Shown one piece after another: positions 16,928 through 25,950 of a stretch of DNA of 64,000 bases. Positions within the stretch are counted from its first letter, which is position 1. Every line of letters starts with the position of its first letter. The notes under the pieces were generated by a model that was not told where the DNA came from, ran no database searches, and worked only from the letters and a program-made list of their open reading frames with translations. Made by a program: the position numbers and the translations under genes. This stretch comes from Tenderia sp965602225 (lineage in GTDB: Bacteria; Pseudomonadota; Gammaproteobacteria; Tenderiales; Tenderiaceae), in assembly GCA_965602225.1 (NCBI GenBank), contig CBFCYE010000010.1:1-64000 (forward strand), in the 5' to 3' direction.

Positions 16928-19036
16928 TTAAGTTCGTTTGGCGCTGATATGGGCATTATGCCTGAGTCCCAGCCCTAATGCAGTAAACAGCAGGAACAGG
17001 CTGGAAAGGGTGCCAGATCCCCCCTTTTCTGTAGGACTGCTCACATTTAGATCCTCAATTATGGTGCGAGGTTCCGCTTCAATCCCAATTAGTGTGCCAA
17101 GTGCCATGGTGATGCTGCCGTTGGCCTGTTCGTCACTGTCATTCGTGCCGCCGTCTTTTACGCTGAACAGAAGGCAATTTGCGCCGCTATTCAAGCCGCT
17201 TTGATAGGTTGGGGAGTTGGGTGGTGGGCAGGTGTGGCCATTACGAACAGCAGAGGCAATGCTGTCGCCGATTTCATCAAAGGTTTGCCAGCCACTGTTA
17301 GATAACAGTACGCGAAAGCTCTGGGGGGTATCAGTAATTGGTTCAGGCAGAGGCAAGACAAATGCTGCCGTGTATCCAGCATAGGGTAGGTTGTTGATGA
17401 CGAAATTGCTGATGTTGTGGGCCAGGCCACTGTCGATTTGTGCTGCGTTATAGCTGTTCGCCGCAGAAAATAGTGGATCTTCTGGTTCGATTAGATCTCT
17501 GGATACCATGCTGCTGATTTGGTAGTGCTGATCTAGTAAAAGATTTAGCTCCCCGCGGCTGAGGTGCAGGCCAGGTTGAGTTTGGATCATGTAGGGGATT
17601 TCTTGGTAGTCAGAAAAGTAGGGCGCTCTGACGGAGAGGCCGAGAGTGTCAGGCTCATCATCTAGGGAGAATATAGGGCCTGGGGCGTTAGCGCTGAGTG
17701 GATTGGGGTTGTAGAGATTGAAAATATAGTTGTCAGGTAGTTTGTTTATGTCTTTAAAATCAGGCAGCCCATCGAGGTCATTGTCGTTAGAATCTGAGAC
17801 AGGTATTGTCGTGTCGATGATTGCAAAGGCGATTTCTTTGTTTGATTTGAGGTTGTGGCTGTCGGTTACTGTCAGGTGTGCCTTGTAGATCCCCGGTGTT
17901 AGGGTGGCTGGATCGAATTGTAATGAGGCTTCCTGGGGGCTATTTAATGGCACGATGGCATTGTCCGAAGCAGACCAGTCATAGCTGAATTTCTCATCAG
18001 GGGTAGTGCTTCTAATTTTAGCGTGGATCGAGGCATTGCCTGACAAGGTGCTGATAATATTGCTTTGAACTGGGCCCTGGCTGATACGGAAATCAATCAG
18101 TGGTGACAGGCCTTGCTCGCTGATTGTAATTGTATGGCTGGAATAGCTTCCCTTCTGTGCAAGTGATGGATCACCCATCTCCACGATGATGGTTTCGCCT
18201 TCATCGCTGATACCGTCTTCATGGATCTGAATAATAATCTCGCCGCTAAGCCCGCTTTCAATAAGAATTTTACCGTCGACACCATTATGATCGTCAGTCA
18301 GTGCTGTTGTGCCGCTGAGGCTGAAGGGAATGGTTATTGGGTAAGTGTTTGGTGTGCCGTTCAAATGGGCGGTAATGGTAACGCTACTGCCTTCTACTGC
18401 AATTTGGTCTGGGCCAAAGTTGACCTCGGGGGTGTTGTAGATGATTTCTGATGTGATAGTTCCTAGGCCGTCCGGTCTGTTGACGTACCAATTAATAAGG
18501 TTCTCGCCCGGTAATAATGGGCCAATGGTAGCGTCAGAATATAATGATAGATCAGGGCTGGCATAGGTGGCATCAGTGATGCTTACATCATCAAGGAAGG
18601 CAAAAGGTCTATGGTAGGCAAATGTGCCATATCCAAAGAGTGTTGTTCGTGGGGGGATAGTGATATCTGATACAGCCTCAAGCATCACTGTTCTGTCAGG
18701 TAGATCTGTAATTGTCCCCGTTTGGACATATGATTCGTCAGAAAAAGCGAGTGATCCTGGGGTTGGCTCAGAAGTGCTTTTATCGGTGATGATGGTTTGA
18801 AAATAATCATTGCCTGAACCATCTGTGATCTGGCGTTGATAGAAACCTTCACCGGTGACTGCTGTGGCGCAGGTAAAACCTTCGGGACAGGTTGAAGAGT
18901 CAGTGGTTGTAATGGTCCCGTCAGTTAAGGTCCATTGATCAAAACCATCTGTAGCAGGTGCCGCTGCAGTAGCAATTGTGTTGCTACATATCAACATTGC
19001 TGCAACGCAGCTGGAAAGCTTGTTGACCCCCGTCAT
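16928..19036 (-). CDS. Paralogous secreted protein with Calx-beta/PKD-like modules and GlyGly-CTERM
   Basis: A 702-residue paralogue of the next gene in the same operon. It has a signal peptide (KLSSCVAAMLICSNTIATAAAP), a lectin-like strand-rich N-terminal part with the sequence DGFDQWTLTDG, then the same Calx-beta-like block (AVEGSSVTITAHLNGT to EDGISDEGETIIVEMG) and PKD-like block (FSYDWSASDNAIVP). These lead to an Asp-rich linker (SDSNDNDLDGLPDFKDIN) and a C-terminal KGGSGTLSSLFLLFTALGLG with basic residues behind, again GlyGly-CTERM. The shared middle and last parts with unlike N-termini suggest duplication followed by exchange of the recognition domain. It is divergent from ubiD with a 143-base shared upstream region. 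Confidence 0.83.
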   Translation of the reverse strand: MTGVNKLSSCVAAMLICSNTIATAAAPATDGFDQWTLTDGTITTTDSSTCPEGFTCATAVTGEGFYQRQITDGSGNDYFQTIITDKSTSEPTPGSLAFSDESYVQTGTITDLPDRTVMLEAVSDITIPPRTTLFGYGTFAYHRPFAFLDDVSITDATYASPDLSLYSDATIGPLLPGENLINWYVNRPDGLGTITSEIIYNTPEVNFGPDQIAVEGSSVTITAHLNGTPNTYPITIPFSLSGTTALTDDHNGVDGKILIESGLSGEIIIQIHEDGISDEGETIIVEMGDPSLAQKGSYSSHTITISEQGLSPLIDFRISQGPVQSNIISTLSGNASIHAKIRSTTPDEKFSYDWSASDNAIVPLNSPQEASLQFDPATLTPGIYKAHLTVTDSHNLKSNKEIAFAIIDTTIPVSDSNDNDLDGLPDFKDINKLPDNYIFNLYNPNPLSANAPGPIFSLDDEPDTLGLSVRAPYFSDYQEIPYMIQTQPGLHLSRGELNLLLDQHYQISSMVSRDLIEPEDPLFSAANSYNAAQIDSGLAHNISNFVINNLPYAGYTAAFVLPLPEPITDTPQSFRVLLSNSGWQTFDEIGDSIASAVRNGHTCPPPNSPTYQSGLNSGANCLLFSVKDGGTNDSDEQANGSITMALGTLIGIEAEPRTIIEDLNVSSPTEKGGSGTLSSLFLLFTALGLGLRHNAHISAKRT

Positions 19037-19179
19037 CGCTCATACCCCAGTTTTATTATCTAATTATCAGGCCATTCTACGCCCTAAATATTAGATAGGG
19101 AAAATAGCCGGGTGGGAGAGGACAGTCTCGTCGGTTGTTTGCTATCCTCATCCGTCTATTCCAATAGTAATTCGAACAG

Positions 19180-20649
19180 ATGAAATACAAAGATTTACGC
19201 GACTTTATCGGGCAGCTGGAAAAGCAGGGCGAGTTGAAACGCATTGCCCAGCCGATCGATCCCAATCTGGAGATGACCGAGGTCTGCGATCGCACCTTGC
19301 GGGCTGAAGGGCCTGCCTTGTTGTTTGAGAATCCGACCGGCTCAGATATTCCGGTGTTGGCCAATCTGTTTGGTACGCCGCAGCGGGTGGCCATGGGCAT
19401 GGGGGCTGATTCGGTGTCGGCGCTGCGCGAGATTGGCCATTTGCTGGCGGCACTGAAAGAACCGGAGCCGCCTAAGGGCTTCAAGGATGCCTTGAGCAAG
19501 CTGCCGATCTACAAACAGGTGCTGAATATGGCGCCGAAGGTGGTGAAGAATGCTCCGTGTCAGGCCAATGTTATCGAGGCTGATGATGTCGATCTGGCCA
19601 AGTTGCCGATTCAGACCTGCTGGCCGGGTGATGCCGCACCACTGATTACCTGGGCCTTAGTCGTTACCAAAGGCCCGCTCAAGGAACGGCAGAACATGGG
19701 CATCTACCGTCAGCAGGTGATCGGCCGCAACAAGGTGATCATGCGCTGGTTGGCTCATCGTGGCGGGGCGCTGGATTTTCGTGATTGGCAGCAGGCCCAT
19801 CCGGGGGAGCGCTTTCCCGTTGCGGTGGCCTTGGGTGCCGATCCGGCGACCATTCTCGGGGCGGTGACGCCGGTGCCAGACTCTTTATCTGAATACGCCT
19901 TTGCCGGCCTGTTGCGTGGCAGCAAGACCGAGCTGGTGAAATGTATTAGCAATGATCTGCAGGTGCCGGCCTCTGCCGAGTTTGTGCTGGAGGGTTATCT
20001 GGAGCCGGGCGAGATGGCCGATGAAGGGCCGTTCGGCGATCACACCGGTTATTACAATGAGGTGGATCGGTTTCCGGTCTTTACCATTGAGCGCATCACC
20101 CATCGTGACGATCCCATTTATCACAGCACCTACACTGGTCGGCCACCGGATGAACCGGCTGTGTTGGGTGTGGCGCTGAACGAGGTGTTTGTGCCGATCC
20201 TGCAAAAGCAGTTTCCGGAGATTGTTGATTTCTATCTGCCGCCGGAGGGCTGTTCCTATCGCATGGCTTGCGTCAGTATCAAAAAGCAATATGCCGGTCA
20301 TGCCAAGCGAATCATGCTGGGGGTGTGGTCATTCCTGCGTCAGTTCATGTACACCAAGTTTGTGATTGTGGTGGATGAGGACATCAACGTCCGTGACTGG
20401 AAGGATGTGATTTGGGCTATGACCACGCGCATGGATCCGGCTCGCGATACGGTGATGATTGAGAACACGCCGATCGACTATTTAGACTTTGCTTCACCAG
20501 TGTCGGGGCTGGGTTCAAAGGTAGGTTTTGATGCTACTAATAAGTGGCCGGGCGAAACTACACGCGAGTGGGGCGAGCCAATTGTGATGGACGCGGCGGT
20601 CAAGCAACGGGTTGATGAATTGTGGGCTGATTTGAAGATTTTTGATTAG
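19180..20649 (+). CDS. ubiD: 4-hydroxy-3-polyprenylbenzoate decarboxylase
   Basis: UbiD removes the carboxyl group of 4-hydroxy-3-polyprenylbenzoate in ubiquinone synthesis, using prenylated FMN supplied by UbiX. The 489-residue length is normal. The characteristic regions are present: MKYKDLRDFIGQLEKQGELKRI at the N-terminus, the cofactor-binding block NMGIYRQQVIGRNKV with MRWLAHRGGA, and the catalytic-metal segment EGPFGDHTGYYN. No ubiX is in the window. A ferredoxin-like flavin reductase (24919-25935) lies nearby, resembling the ubiD-fre linkage of E. coli. Confidence 0.96.
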   Translation: MKYKDLRDFIGQLEKQGELKRIAQPIDPNLEMTEVCDRTLRAEGPALLFENPTGSDIPVLANLFGTPQRVAMGMGADSVSALREIGHLLAALKEPEPPKGFKDALSKLPIYKQVLNMAPKVVKNAPCQANVIEADDVDLAKLPIQTCWPGDAAPLITWALVVTKGPLKERQNMGIYRQQVIGRNKVIMRWLAHRGGALDFRDWQQAHPGERFPVAVALGADPATILGAVTPVPDSLSEYAFAGLLRGSKTELVKCISNDLQVPASAEFVLEGYLEPGEMADEGPFGDHTGYYNEVDRFPVFTIERITHRDDPIYHSTYTGRPPDEPAVLGVALNEVFVPILQKQFPEIVDFYLPPEGCSYRMACVSIKKQYAGHAKRIMLGVWSFLRQFMYTKFVIVVDEDINVRDWKDVIWAMTTRMDPARDTVMIENTPIDYLDFASPVSGLGSKVGFDATNKWPGETTREWGEPIVMDAAVKQRVDELWADLKIFD

Positions 20650-20715
20650 TGTAGAATTGTTTTTCGCCGGGCCATTGGTCAGGTGACTTAAAACTGGGGT
20701 AGGAGATAAAAAGTT

Positions 20716-21684
20716 ATGGATTCAAAACAAGGGGCGTTATATACGATTTTGGTCTTGGGCGGCATTGGCCTGTTGGCGGTGTCGTGCTCTGATTCAGATG
20801 ATAATGGTGACCATCATGGGTCCAAGATAGAGCATGGGGTTGAGCATGGTAAAACAGTTGCGCATAAGGCAGATGATGGGCATGCGCCTGCATCTGTTCA
20901 TGGCGCTGCGACTGATTCAAGTCATGACATGGGGCATGGCGTTTCAGGTGAAGCTTGTGTAAGTTTTGGCCCACAAACACCGCGTGATATTGATAGTCTT
21001 GCCGGTGAAAACACGCGTAATTTTTCTATGGCCCCAGCGTCTACGGAAATGAACCTGTGTAACATCCATTTTCATGAAAATGCTGAGCACAAAGCGGCGG
21101 CCTTCTCTATCTATGCTGGCGATGGTAATCATGGTTACGACAGTGGCTATCAGTGTGGTATCAGCAAAGAGCTGACTAAGACTGAACTGGCACCGACCAA
21201 GGACGCAATCTGTAAAGGCAAACACGGCGATCTGCAACCGGGTGACACCATTGAAGTGCACTGGGTGCACTCTTCAGCCAATGTTAAACCCGGCCCAACG
21301 CTGGGATCTTGTTTAGACGATGCCACAATGAATCCTGCTCTACGTGTAGAGACCCAGGTCTTCACTCTGGTGAATGATTCAAACGCGCTGAATTTCAACG
21401 ATCTGGATTACGATGGCAACATAGTCAACGGTTACCACCAGCCTAAGGCACTGCCTAGCAACACGGGTAAGCCTGTTGAATTTCTGGGTTCAACAACGGG
21501 TCCTAAGTACAACGATCAGCAGTGTTCGCCGCTGCAGGTTGGTTGGAGCGTTCGTCCGCAGTGTGCCAAGCTTGATATCAACTCTGTTGGTGAATGGTGT
21601 AAAGACAATGCCTTTGACGAAGACCATGCCCACGGCGTACGTAAACTGGTGACCAATCCAAAGCTGCTGTCTCCCATCAGGTAA
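20716..21684 (+). CDS. Delta-class carbonic anhydrase, probable lipoprotein
   Basis: Delta-class carbonic anhydrases hydrate CO2 with a zinc bound by three histidines; the class was first described from diatoms (TWCA1) and also occurs in bacteria. The 322-residue protein carries the class core: FGPQTPRDID, NLCNIHFHENAEHKA, KHGDLQPGDTIEVHWVH, KPGPTLGSCL, VGWSVRP and EWCKDNAFDEDHAHGVR. The N-terminus has a hydrophobic stretch ending LLAVSC (Cys24), a passable lipobox, then a His-rich segment of about 45 residues that might bind metal. It has four more cysteines than the paralogue at 21995, suggesting extra disulfides. The start is ATG 20716 with AGGAG eleven bases ahead. A terminator follows. 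Confidence 0.88.
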   Translation: MDSKQGALYTILVLGGIGLLAVSCSDSDDNGDHHGSKIEHGVEHGKTVAHKADDGHAPASVHGAATDSSHDMGHGVSGEACVSFGPQTPRDIDSLAGENTRNFSMAPASTEMNLCNIHFHENAEHKAAAFSIYAGDGNHGYDSGYQCGISKELTKTELAPTKDAICKGKHGDLQPGDTIEVHWVHSSANVKPGPTLGSCLDDATMNPALRVETQVFTLVNDSNALNFNDLDYDGNIVNGYHQPKALPSNTGKPVEFLGSTTGPKYNDQQCSPLQVGWSVRPQCAKLDINSVGEWCKDNAFDEDHAHGVRKLVTNPKLLSPIR

Positions 21685-21994
21685 TTAATTAAAACAATAA
21701 AGCTGTATGGATTTAAACGCGGGCCTAGGTCCGCGTTTTTTTGTCTAGAGATGAGTGGCGAAATGATTGAATGGATTTATGAGTCCCCGGCGGCCAATGG
21801 AAACAAGTGGTTACTCCCTCTTTTAGGTTCATAGTAACTTTCAATTTCCGAGTCATTTCGTATGGATCATTGAATGCCGAAGGTAAGCTTGAATTGTTGA
21901 ATTAGAGCTATTACCCTAGGCGGTTGTTTGGGTAGCTAACAAACTGTTAATACAAACAACTAAAAAAATTCTAAAATTCTTTGGGGAAAGATAA
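21685..21994. other. 310-base gap between the two delta-CA genes
   Basis: Besides the terminator at 21715-21742, about 250 bases lie before the second delta-CA gene. No open frame, strong stem-loop or recognised operator stands out. The last part is AT-rich and should contain the promoter of the downstream gene, with GGGGAAAG shortly before its ATG as ribosome binding site. Confidence 0.5.
21715..21742 (+). terminator. Rho-independent terminator after the lipoprotein delta-CA
   Basis: Stem AAACGCGG (21715-21722) / CCGCGTTT (21731-21738), eight-base loop, followed by T residues. It shows that the two delta-CA genes are separate transcription units. Confidence 0.9.
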
Positions 21995-22876
21995 ATGAAA
22001 AATGTGATGATTGCAGTGGCAGTATCGGCGGTTTTTGCGGCGCCGGCATTTGCCTCTGAGAGCAGCCATGGCTCAAGTAAAATGCACGGTGGTGGCCATG
22101 GTGCAGTTTCCGATAAGGTTGTTGCAGAGCAACGCGAAGCGCTTGCCAAGAACACTAAAGGCCAGGGTTTTGGCCCACAGTCTCCGCGTGATATTGATGC
22201 GGTAAAAGGAAATAACGACCGTATTTTTGGCAGTGCACCGGCTTATACAGAAATGAATCTGTGTAATATCCACTTCCATGAAAATGCTGAGCACAAAGCC
22301 AAAGACTTCTCTACTTACGCAGGTAATGGCGATGGTCACGGTTATGGCAGCGGTTATAAATACTCTGGTCATCTCAGCAAAGCAGAGCTGAAATCAGTTA
22401 AGCACAACGCCTGCCCAAGCAAACATGGCGATCTGGAGCCTGGTGATACTATCGAGGTTCACTATGTTCACACGACAGCCCAAGTTAAACCAGGTGCGAC
22501 TCTGGGTTCTTGTCTGAGTGATGCCATCAAAAACCCACAATTACGTGTAGAAACTCAAGTTTACGTACTTGTGAATGACGATAAAGCACTCAATTTTGGC
22601 GAGCTGAGTGCCTACAAACAAACTGGTGGTCTGTATCAGGCAACTGCTATTCCTGGCAACACAGGTACTCCGGTTCAATACGAAGGTTCTACCACTGGCC
22701 CTGGTTACAACGAAAAAGGTTCACCTTTTCAGGTTTCCTGGTCTGTGCGTCCAAAAGTTGCCAAGGTTAACATCGACACTGTTGGCAAATGGTGTGAAGG
22801 CAATGATTTCAAAGAAGATCACGCTCATGGCGTAAGAAATCTTTTAGTAAATCCAGATCTTCTTTCTGCGATGTAA
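21995..22876 (+). CDS. Delta-class carbonic anhydrase, periplasmic
   Basis: A 293-residue paralogue of the preceding gene. A classical signal peptide (MKNVMIAVAVSAVFAAPAFA, cleaved before SE) replaces the lipoprotein signal, so the product should be soluble in the periplasm. The catalytic core matches: FGPQSPRDID, NLCNIHFHENAEHKA, KHGDLEPGDTIEVHYVH, KPGATLGSCL, VSWSVRP, WCEGNDFKEDHAHGVR. A short His/Gly-rich stretch follows the signal (HGSSKMHGGGHG). It lacks the extra cysteines of the lipoprotein copy. It has its own terminator, so separate regulation is likely. Interconversion of CO2 and bicarbonate in the periplasm is the expected role. Confidence 0.9.
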   Translation: MKNVMIAVAVSAVFAAPAFASESSHGSSKMHGGGHGAVSDKVVAEQREALAKNTKGQGFGPQSPRDIDAVKGNNDRIFGSAPAYTEMNLCNIHFHENAEHKAKDFSTYAGNGDGHGYGSGYKYSGHLSKAELKSVKHNACPSKHGDLEPGDTIEVHYVHTTAQVKPGATLGSCLSDAIKNPQLRVETQVYVLVNDDKALNFGELSAYKQTGGLYQATAIPGNTGTPVQYEGSTTGPGYNEKGSPFQVSWSVRPKVAKVNIDTVGKWCEGNDFKEDHAHGVRNLLVNPDLLSAM

Positions 22877-22907
22877 GCAATCAGATTTTCATCTGAGTTC
22901 TACATTT

Positions 22908-22940
22908 AACAGCCGCCTCTTGTGAGGCGGCTGTTTTTGT
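22908..22940 (+). terminator. Rho-independent terminator after the periplasmic delta-CA
   Basis: A perfect 12-bp stem AACAGCCGCCTC (22908-22919) / GAGGCGGCTGTT (22924-22935) with loop TTGT, followed by T residues. Confidence 0.93.
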
Positions 22941-23068
22941 TTCAGGTTGAATCTTTCTTATTCTTTATTGTGCCAAGGATAGCCGTTGGCGCACTACGGT
23001 TGGGGTTGGCTTTGACCGGTGATTTTAGCTCTTGCTGTTGTGGCTTTGACTCAAGCCGAAGCTTCTAA

Positions 23069-23932
23069 TTAATGCGTGCTACTGCTGCCCGGTATGGGGT
23101 TGCTGCTGGCAAACATCTCTTCTACATCGACACTGTCGAACTGGTACTGCTGATTGCAGAAATCACAGCCAACACTGATTTTGCCCTGCTCGGCCAGAAT
23201 GTCGTGGGCCTCGTCTGTGCCAAGGGAGCGTATTACGCTGACGATCTTGTCGCGTGAACAGCTGCAGCGGAAACTGACCGGTTCGGCGTCAAACAGGCGC
23301 ACATCCTCTTCATGAAACAGCCGCTGTAGAATCTCTAGTGTCGGCAGACTTAGCATCTCAGTATCGGTGATAGTGGCACCCAGGGTTTCTATTCGAGTCC
23401 AGACGTCCTCATCCGCTTCCTGGCCGGGCAAGTGTTGTAGCAACATGCCGACTACCTGCTGGCCATCGGCGGCCAACCACAGGCGGGTTTGTAGTTGTTC
23501 TGACTGGACAAAGTAGTTTTCTATGGCCTTACTCAGGTTGCCATCCGTCAGACCGACGATGCCCTGATAGCGCTCGTCGTTGGCTTCGTTTTCGACGGTG
23601 ATGACGATGCGACCTTCACCGAACGGGTTGTCAGGCAGGTCATCCTCCAGCCAGCGGGCCAGGCCGCGCAGGTGATGTTCATGGTTGCTTTGCGCCACCA
23701 GCATGTTGATGGGGCCCGTGCTCTGAATCTGCATGATCAGCGAGCCTTCAAAATTGATGGTGGAGCCGAGCAGGGCGCTGGCCGCCAGGGCCTGTCCTAG
23801 TTGCCGGCCAACGGCGGCGGGATAGTCATAGCGCTCCAGAGCCGTCTGATAGCTGTTGCCAAGGTGGATGAAGATGCCGCGCACATTGCTGTTTTCAAAC
23901 ATAAAGCGTTGCAGGGTGTCGCTGTTGTGCAT
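23069..23932 (-). CDS. hslO: Redox-regulated holdase chaperone Hsp33
   Basis: Hsp33 is a cytoplasmic chaperone that is switched on by oxidation of its zinc-bound cysteines. The 287-residue protein has the four zinc cysteines in the canonical CxC and CxxC pattern (FRCSCSRDK and GCDFCNQQY, about residues 230-265) and the N-terminal domain beginning with a short variable part then RFMFENSNVRGIFIHL. The start is ATG 23932. The gene is transcribed downstream of the NAD(P)-binding protein gene, 42 bases apart. Confidence 0.95.
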   Translation of the reverse strand: MHNSDTLQRFMFENSNVRGIFIHLGNSYQTALERYDYPAAVGRQLGQALAASALLGSTINFEGSLIMQIQSTGPINMLVAQSNHEHHLRGLARWLEDDLPDNPFGEGRIVITVENEANDERYQGIVGLTDGNLSKAIENYFVQSEQLQTRLWLAADGQQVVGMLLQHLPGQEADEDVWTRIETLGATITDTEMLSLPTLEILQRLFHEEDVRLFDAEPVSFRCSCSRDKIVSVIRSLGTDEAHDILAEQGKISVGCDFCNQQYQFDSVDVEEMFASSNPIPGSSSTH

Positions 23933-23974
23933 GGTGGGTCCTTGGCTGTTTTATCAGGGCGCCATTATAGCGCA

Positions 23975-24847
23975 TCAATGTTTAGTGCCTGGCCCTGACG
24001 ATTGAAAACAGGCGCTAAGGCCGGATTCGAGATCCGGGTAGGCCAGTTCGATTTGTAGTTCGTTCAGCATCTTGCTGTTGTCCAAACGGCGTGACTCATG
24101 CAGGTAGGAAAGCATGACGGCAGACAGTTCGGCCTCGGCCTGCTGCCAGTCGACCTCAATTGGTGCCGGCAGCCCAGCGTGTTCAGCGACACGAATGAAA
24201 TAGTCGGACATGCTGCTGGCGTGGTTGTCGCAGACGTTGTAGATGCGGTGTTGATCAGGCGCCTTTACTGCGGCTTGGCAGATCATGGCCAGGTCATCGG
24301 CATGGATGCGGTTGCTTAGCGGGGCCAGATCACGCCGTAATATGGTCATGCCTTGTTTTAGGCGTTGCAACGGTAGCTTGCCAGGGCCGTAGATGCCGCC
24401 AACGCGGAGAATGACGCTGGCCACATTGTGTTGCCTGCTCCATTGTGCCAATGTCTGCTCTGCCGCCATGCGTCGTCGGGAGCGGTCGGTGGTTGGGTTT
24501 GGCGGCTTTGCTTCGTTAACCAGTTGACCCTGGCAGTCGCCATAGACACCGCTGGTGCTGATATAGATGATGCGTTCAGGCAGGGCGTCAGTAGGGATGG
24601 CGGCGAGAAAGTTTGCTAGTCGGCTGTCAGTTTCACCTTGCGCTGGCGGCGGGGCGAAATAGTAGATGATGGCCTGCCTGGTGGGCAGGTTTGACAGACT
24701 TTCTGGCTGATCCAGATCGGCCTGGATATGTCCGGCTCTATCGCTGGCCTGACGTGCCAGTGTGAAGATCTCGGCCTGCTGCTCATGCCAGCGTTTGGCT
24801 AGACGTTGGCCAATATCGCCAAAGCCGACAATAAATATTCTTTTCAG
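23975..24847 (-). CDS. NAD(P)-binding Rossmann (SDR/YeeZ-like) protein, probable CTG start
   Basis: From the first ATG (24469) only 164 residues would be read, lacking the nucleotide-binding part. The same frame stays open upstream to a TAA just before 24859 and encodes IFIVGFGDIGQRLAKRW, a perfect Rossmann GxGxxG loop, then IIYISTSGVYGD, the SDR strand with the catalytic Ser region. The first plausible start is CTG at 24847-24845, preceded by GGAG with a seven-base spacing; no ATG, GTG or TTG is available in frame before the loop. With it the protein has 290 residues, normal for atypical SDR proteins of the YeeZ kind. Later parts are VILRVGGIYGPGK and RIHADDLAMIC. Substrate unknown. Confidence 0.82.
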   Translation of the reverse strand: MKRIFIVGFGDIGQRLAKRWHEQQAEIFTLARQASDRAGHIQADLDQPESLSNLPTRQAIIYYFAPPPAQGETDSRLANFLAAIPTDALPERIIYISTSGVYGDCQGQLVNEAKPPNPTTDRSRRRMAAEQTLAQWSRQHNVASVILRVGGIYGPGKLPLQRLKQGMTILRRDLAPLSNRIHADDLAMICQAAVKAPDQHRIYNVCDNHASSMSDYFIRVAEHAGLPAPIEVDWQQAEAELSAVMLSYLHESRRLDNSKMLNELQIELAYPDLESGLSACFQSSGPGTKH

Positions 24848-24918
24848 GGTTTTGCTCCAGGCTTAAATGGTGGAAAATCTAGACTTAATTAGTTGGAATA
24901 GCTTACTAGGAATTAACC

Positions 24919-25935
24919 ATGAGTTTCAAAGTTACGCTCGAGCCGAGTGGTCACAGTTTTGATATTGAAGAAAACGAGGTGGTGCTAGATGCCGCCATTC
25001 GCCATGGTCTGTCAATGCAATATGGCTGTCGCAACGGTGTTTGTGGTGCCTGCATCGGCAAGGTGGTTGAGGGCGAAATCGGTTATGACAACGGCCTGCC
25101 CGGAGCCATCACTGAGGCCGAGGACGCTGTGGGTCAGGCCCTGCTGTGTTGTGCCAGGGCCAAGAGCAACCTGGTGATTGAGGCGCATGAGATCGGTGGC
25201 GCCAGCGAGGTAAAGGTGCGAAAAATGCCTTCTCGTGTGGTCAAGCTTGAGCGACTGGCTGATGATGTGATCCGGCTTTATTTGAAGCTGCCAGATACCG
25301 AGCGGATGCAGTTTCTGGCCGGCCAGTACATCGATATCCTGTTGCAGGATGGTCGTCGGCGTAGCTTCTCAATTGCCAATGCGCCACATAATGATGAGTT
25401 CATTGAGCTGCATGTGCGCCTGGTCGAGGGTGGTGAGTTTACTGGCCATGTGTTTGAAACCATGCAGGAAAAGGATATTCTCCGCATTGAGGGGCCTTTC
25501 GGAAGCTTCGCCCTGCAGGAAGAATCTGACCGCCCCATGATCTTTGTCGCCGGGGGCACCGGTTTTGGCCCGATCAAGGGCATTATCGAACACGCGATTC
25601 AGGAGGGTGTAACTCGGCCCATGTTTCTCTACTGGGGCGCGCGAGCCAAGGCTGATCTCTATCTCAATGATCTGCCTGAGGCCTGGCAGCAGCAGGATAA
25701 CTTTAGCTATGTGCCGGTGTTGTCCGAGCCTAAAGAGGCGGGTAACTGGCAGGGTCGAACCGGGCTGGTACATGAGGCGGTGCTGCAGGATTTTGCCAGT
25801 CTGGCCAGTTACGAGGTCTATGCCAGTGGCCCGCCGGCCATGATTGAGGCGGTACGCCAGGGCATGGCGCTGAAGGGTTTGGCAGGTAAGTACTTTTATT
25901 TCGACAGCTTTGAGTTTGCCAACGACGCTAAGTAA
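24919..25935 (+). CDS. 2Fe-2S ferredoxin/flavin reductase (CDP-6-deoxy-glucoseen reductase-like)
   Basis: A 338-residue fusion with an N-terminal plant-type 2Fe-2S domain (cysteines in GCRNGVCGAC and LLCC, residues about 35-80), an FAD-binding barrel (RRRSFSIANAP) and an NAD(P) domain (VAGGTGFGPIKGII). Annotation systems often name such proteins CDP-6-deoxy-delta-3,4-glucoseen reductase (AscD-like), but no deoxysugar genes are here. Because ubiD lies 4 kb away on the same strand and E. coli keeps ubiD next to the flavin reductase fre, a role in supplying reduced flavin or electrons for ubiquinone-related chemistry is a better guess. This is inference. Confidence 0.85.
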   Translation: MSFKVTLEPSGHSFDIEENEVVLDAAIRHGLSMQYGCRNGVCGACIGKVVEGEIGYDNGLPGAITEAEDAVGQALLCCARAKSNLVIEAHEIGGASEVKVRKMPSRVVKLERLADDVIRLYLKLPDTERMQFLAGQYIDILLQDGRRRSFSIANAPHNDEFIELHVRLVEGGEFTGHVFETMQEKDILRIEGPFGSFALQEESDRPMIFVAGGTGFGPIKGIIEHAIQEGVTRPMFLYWGARAKADLYLNDLPEAWQQQDNFSYVPVLSEPKEAGNWQGRTGLVHEAVLQDFASLASYEVYASGPPAMIEAVRQGMALKGLAGKYFYFDSFEFANDAK

Positions 25936-25950
25936 TTGCTTTGATACGTT

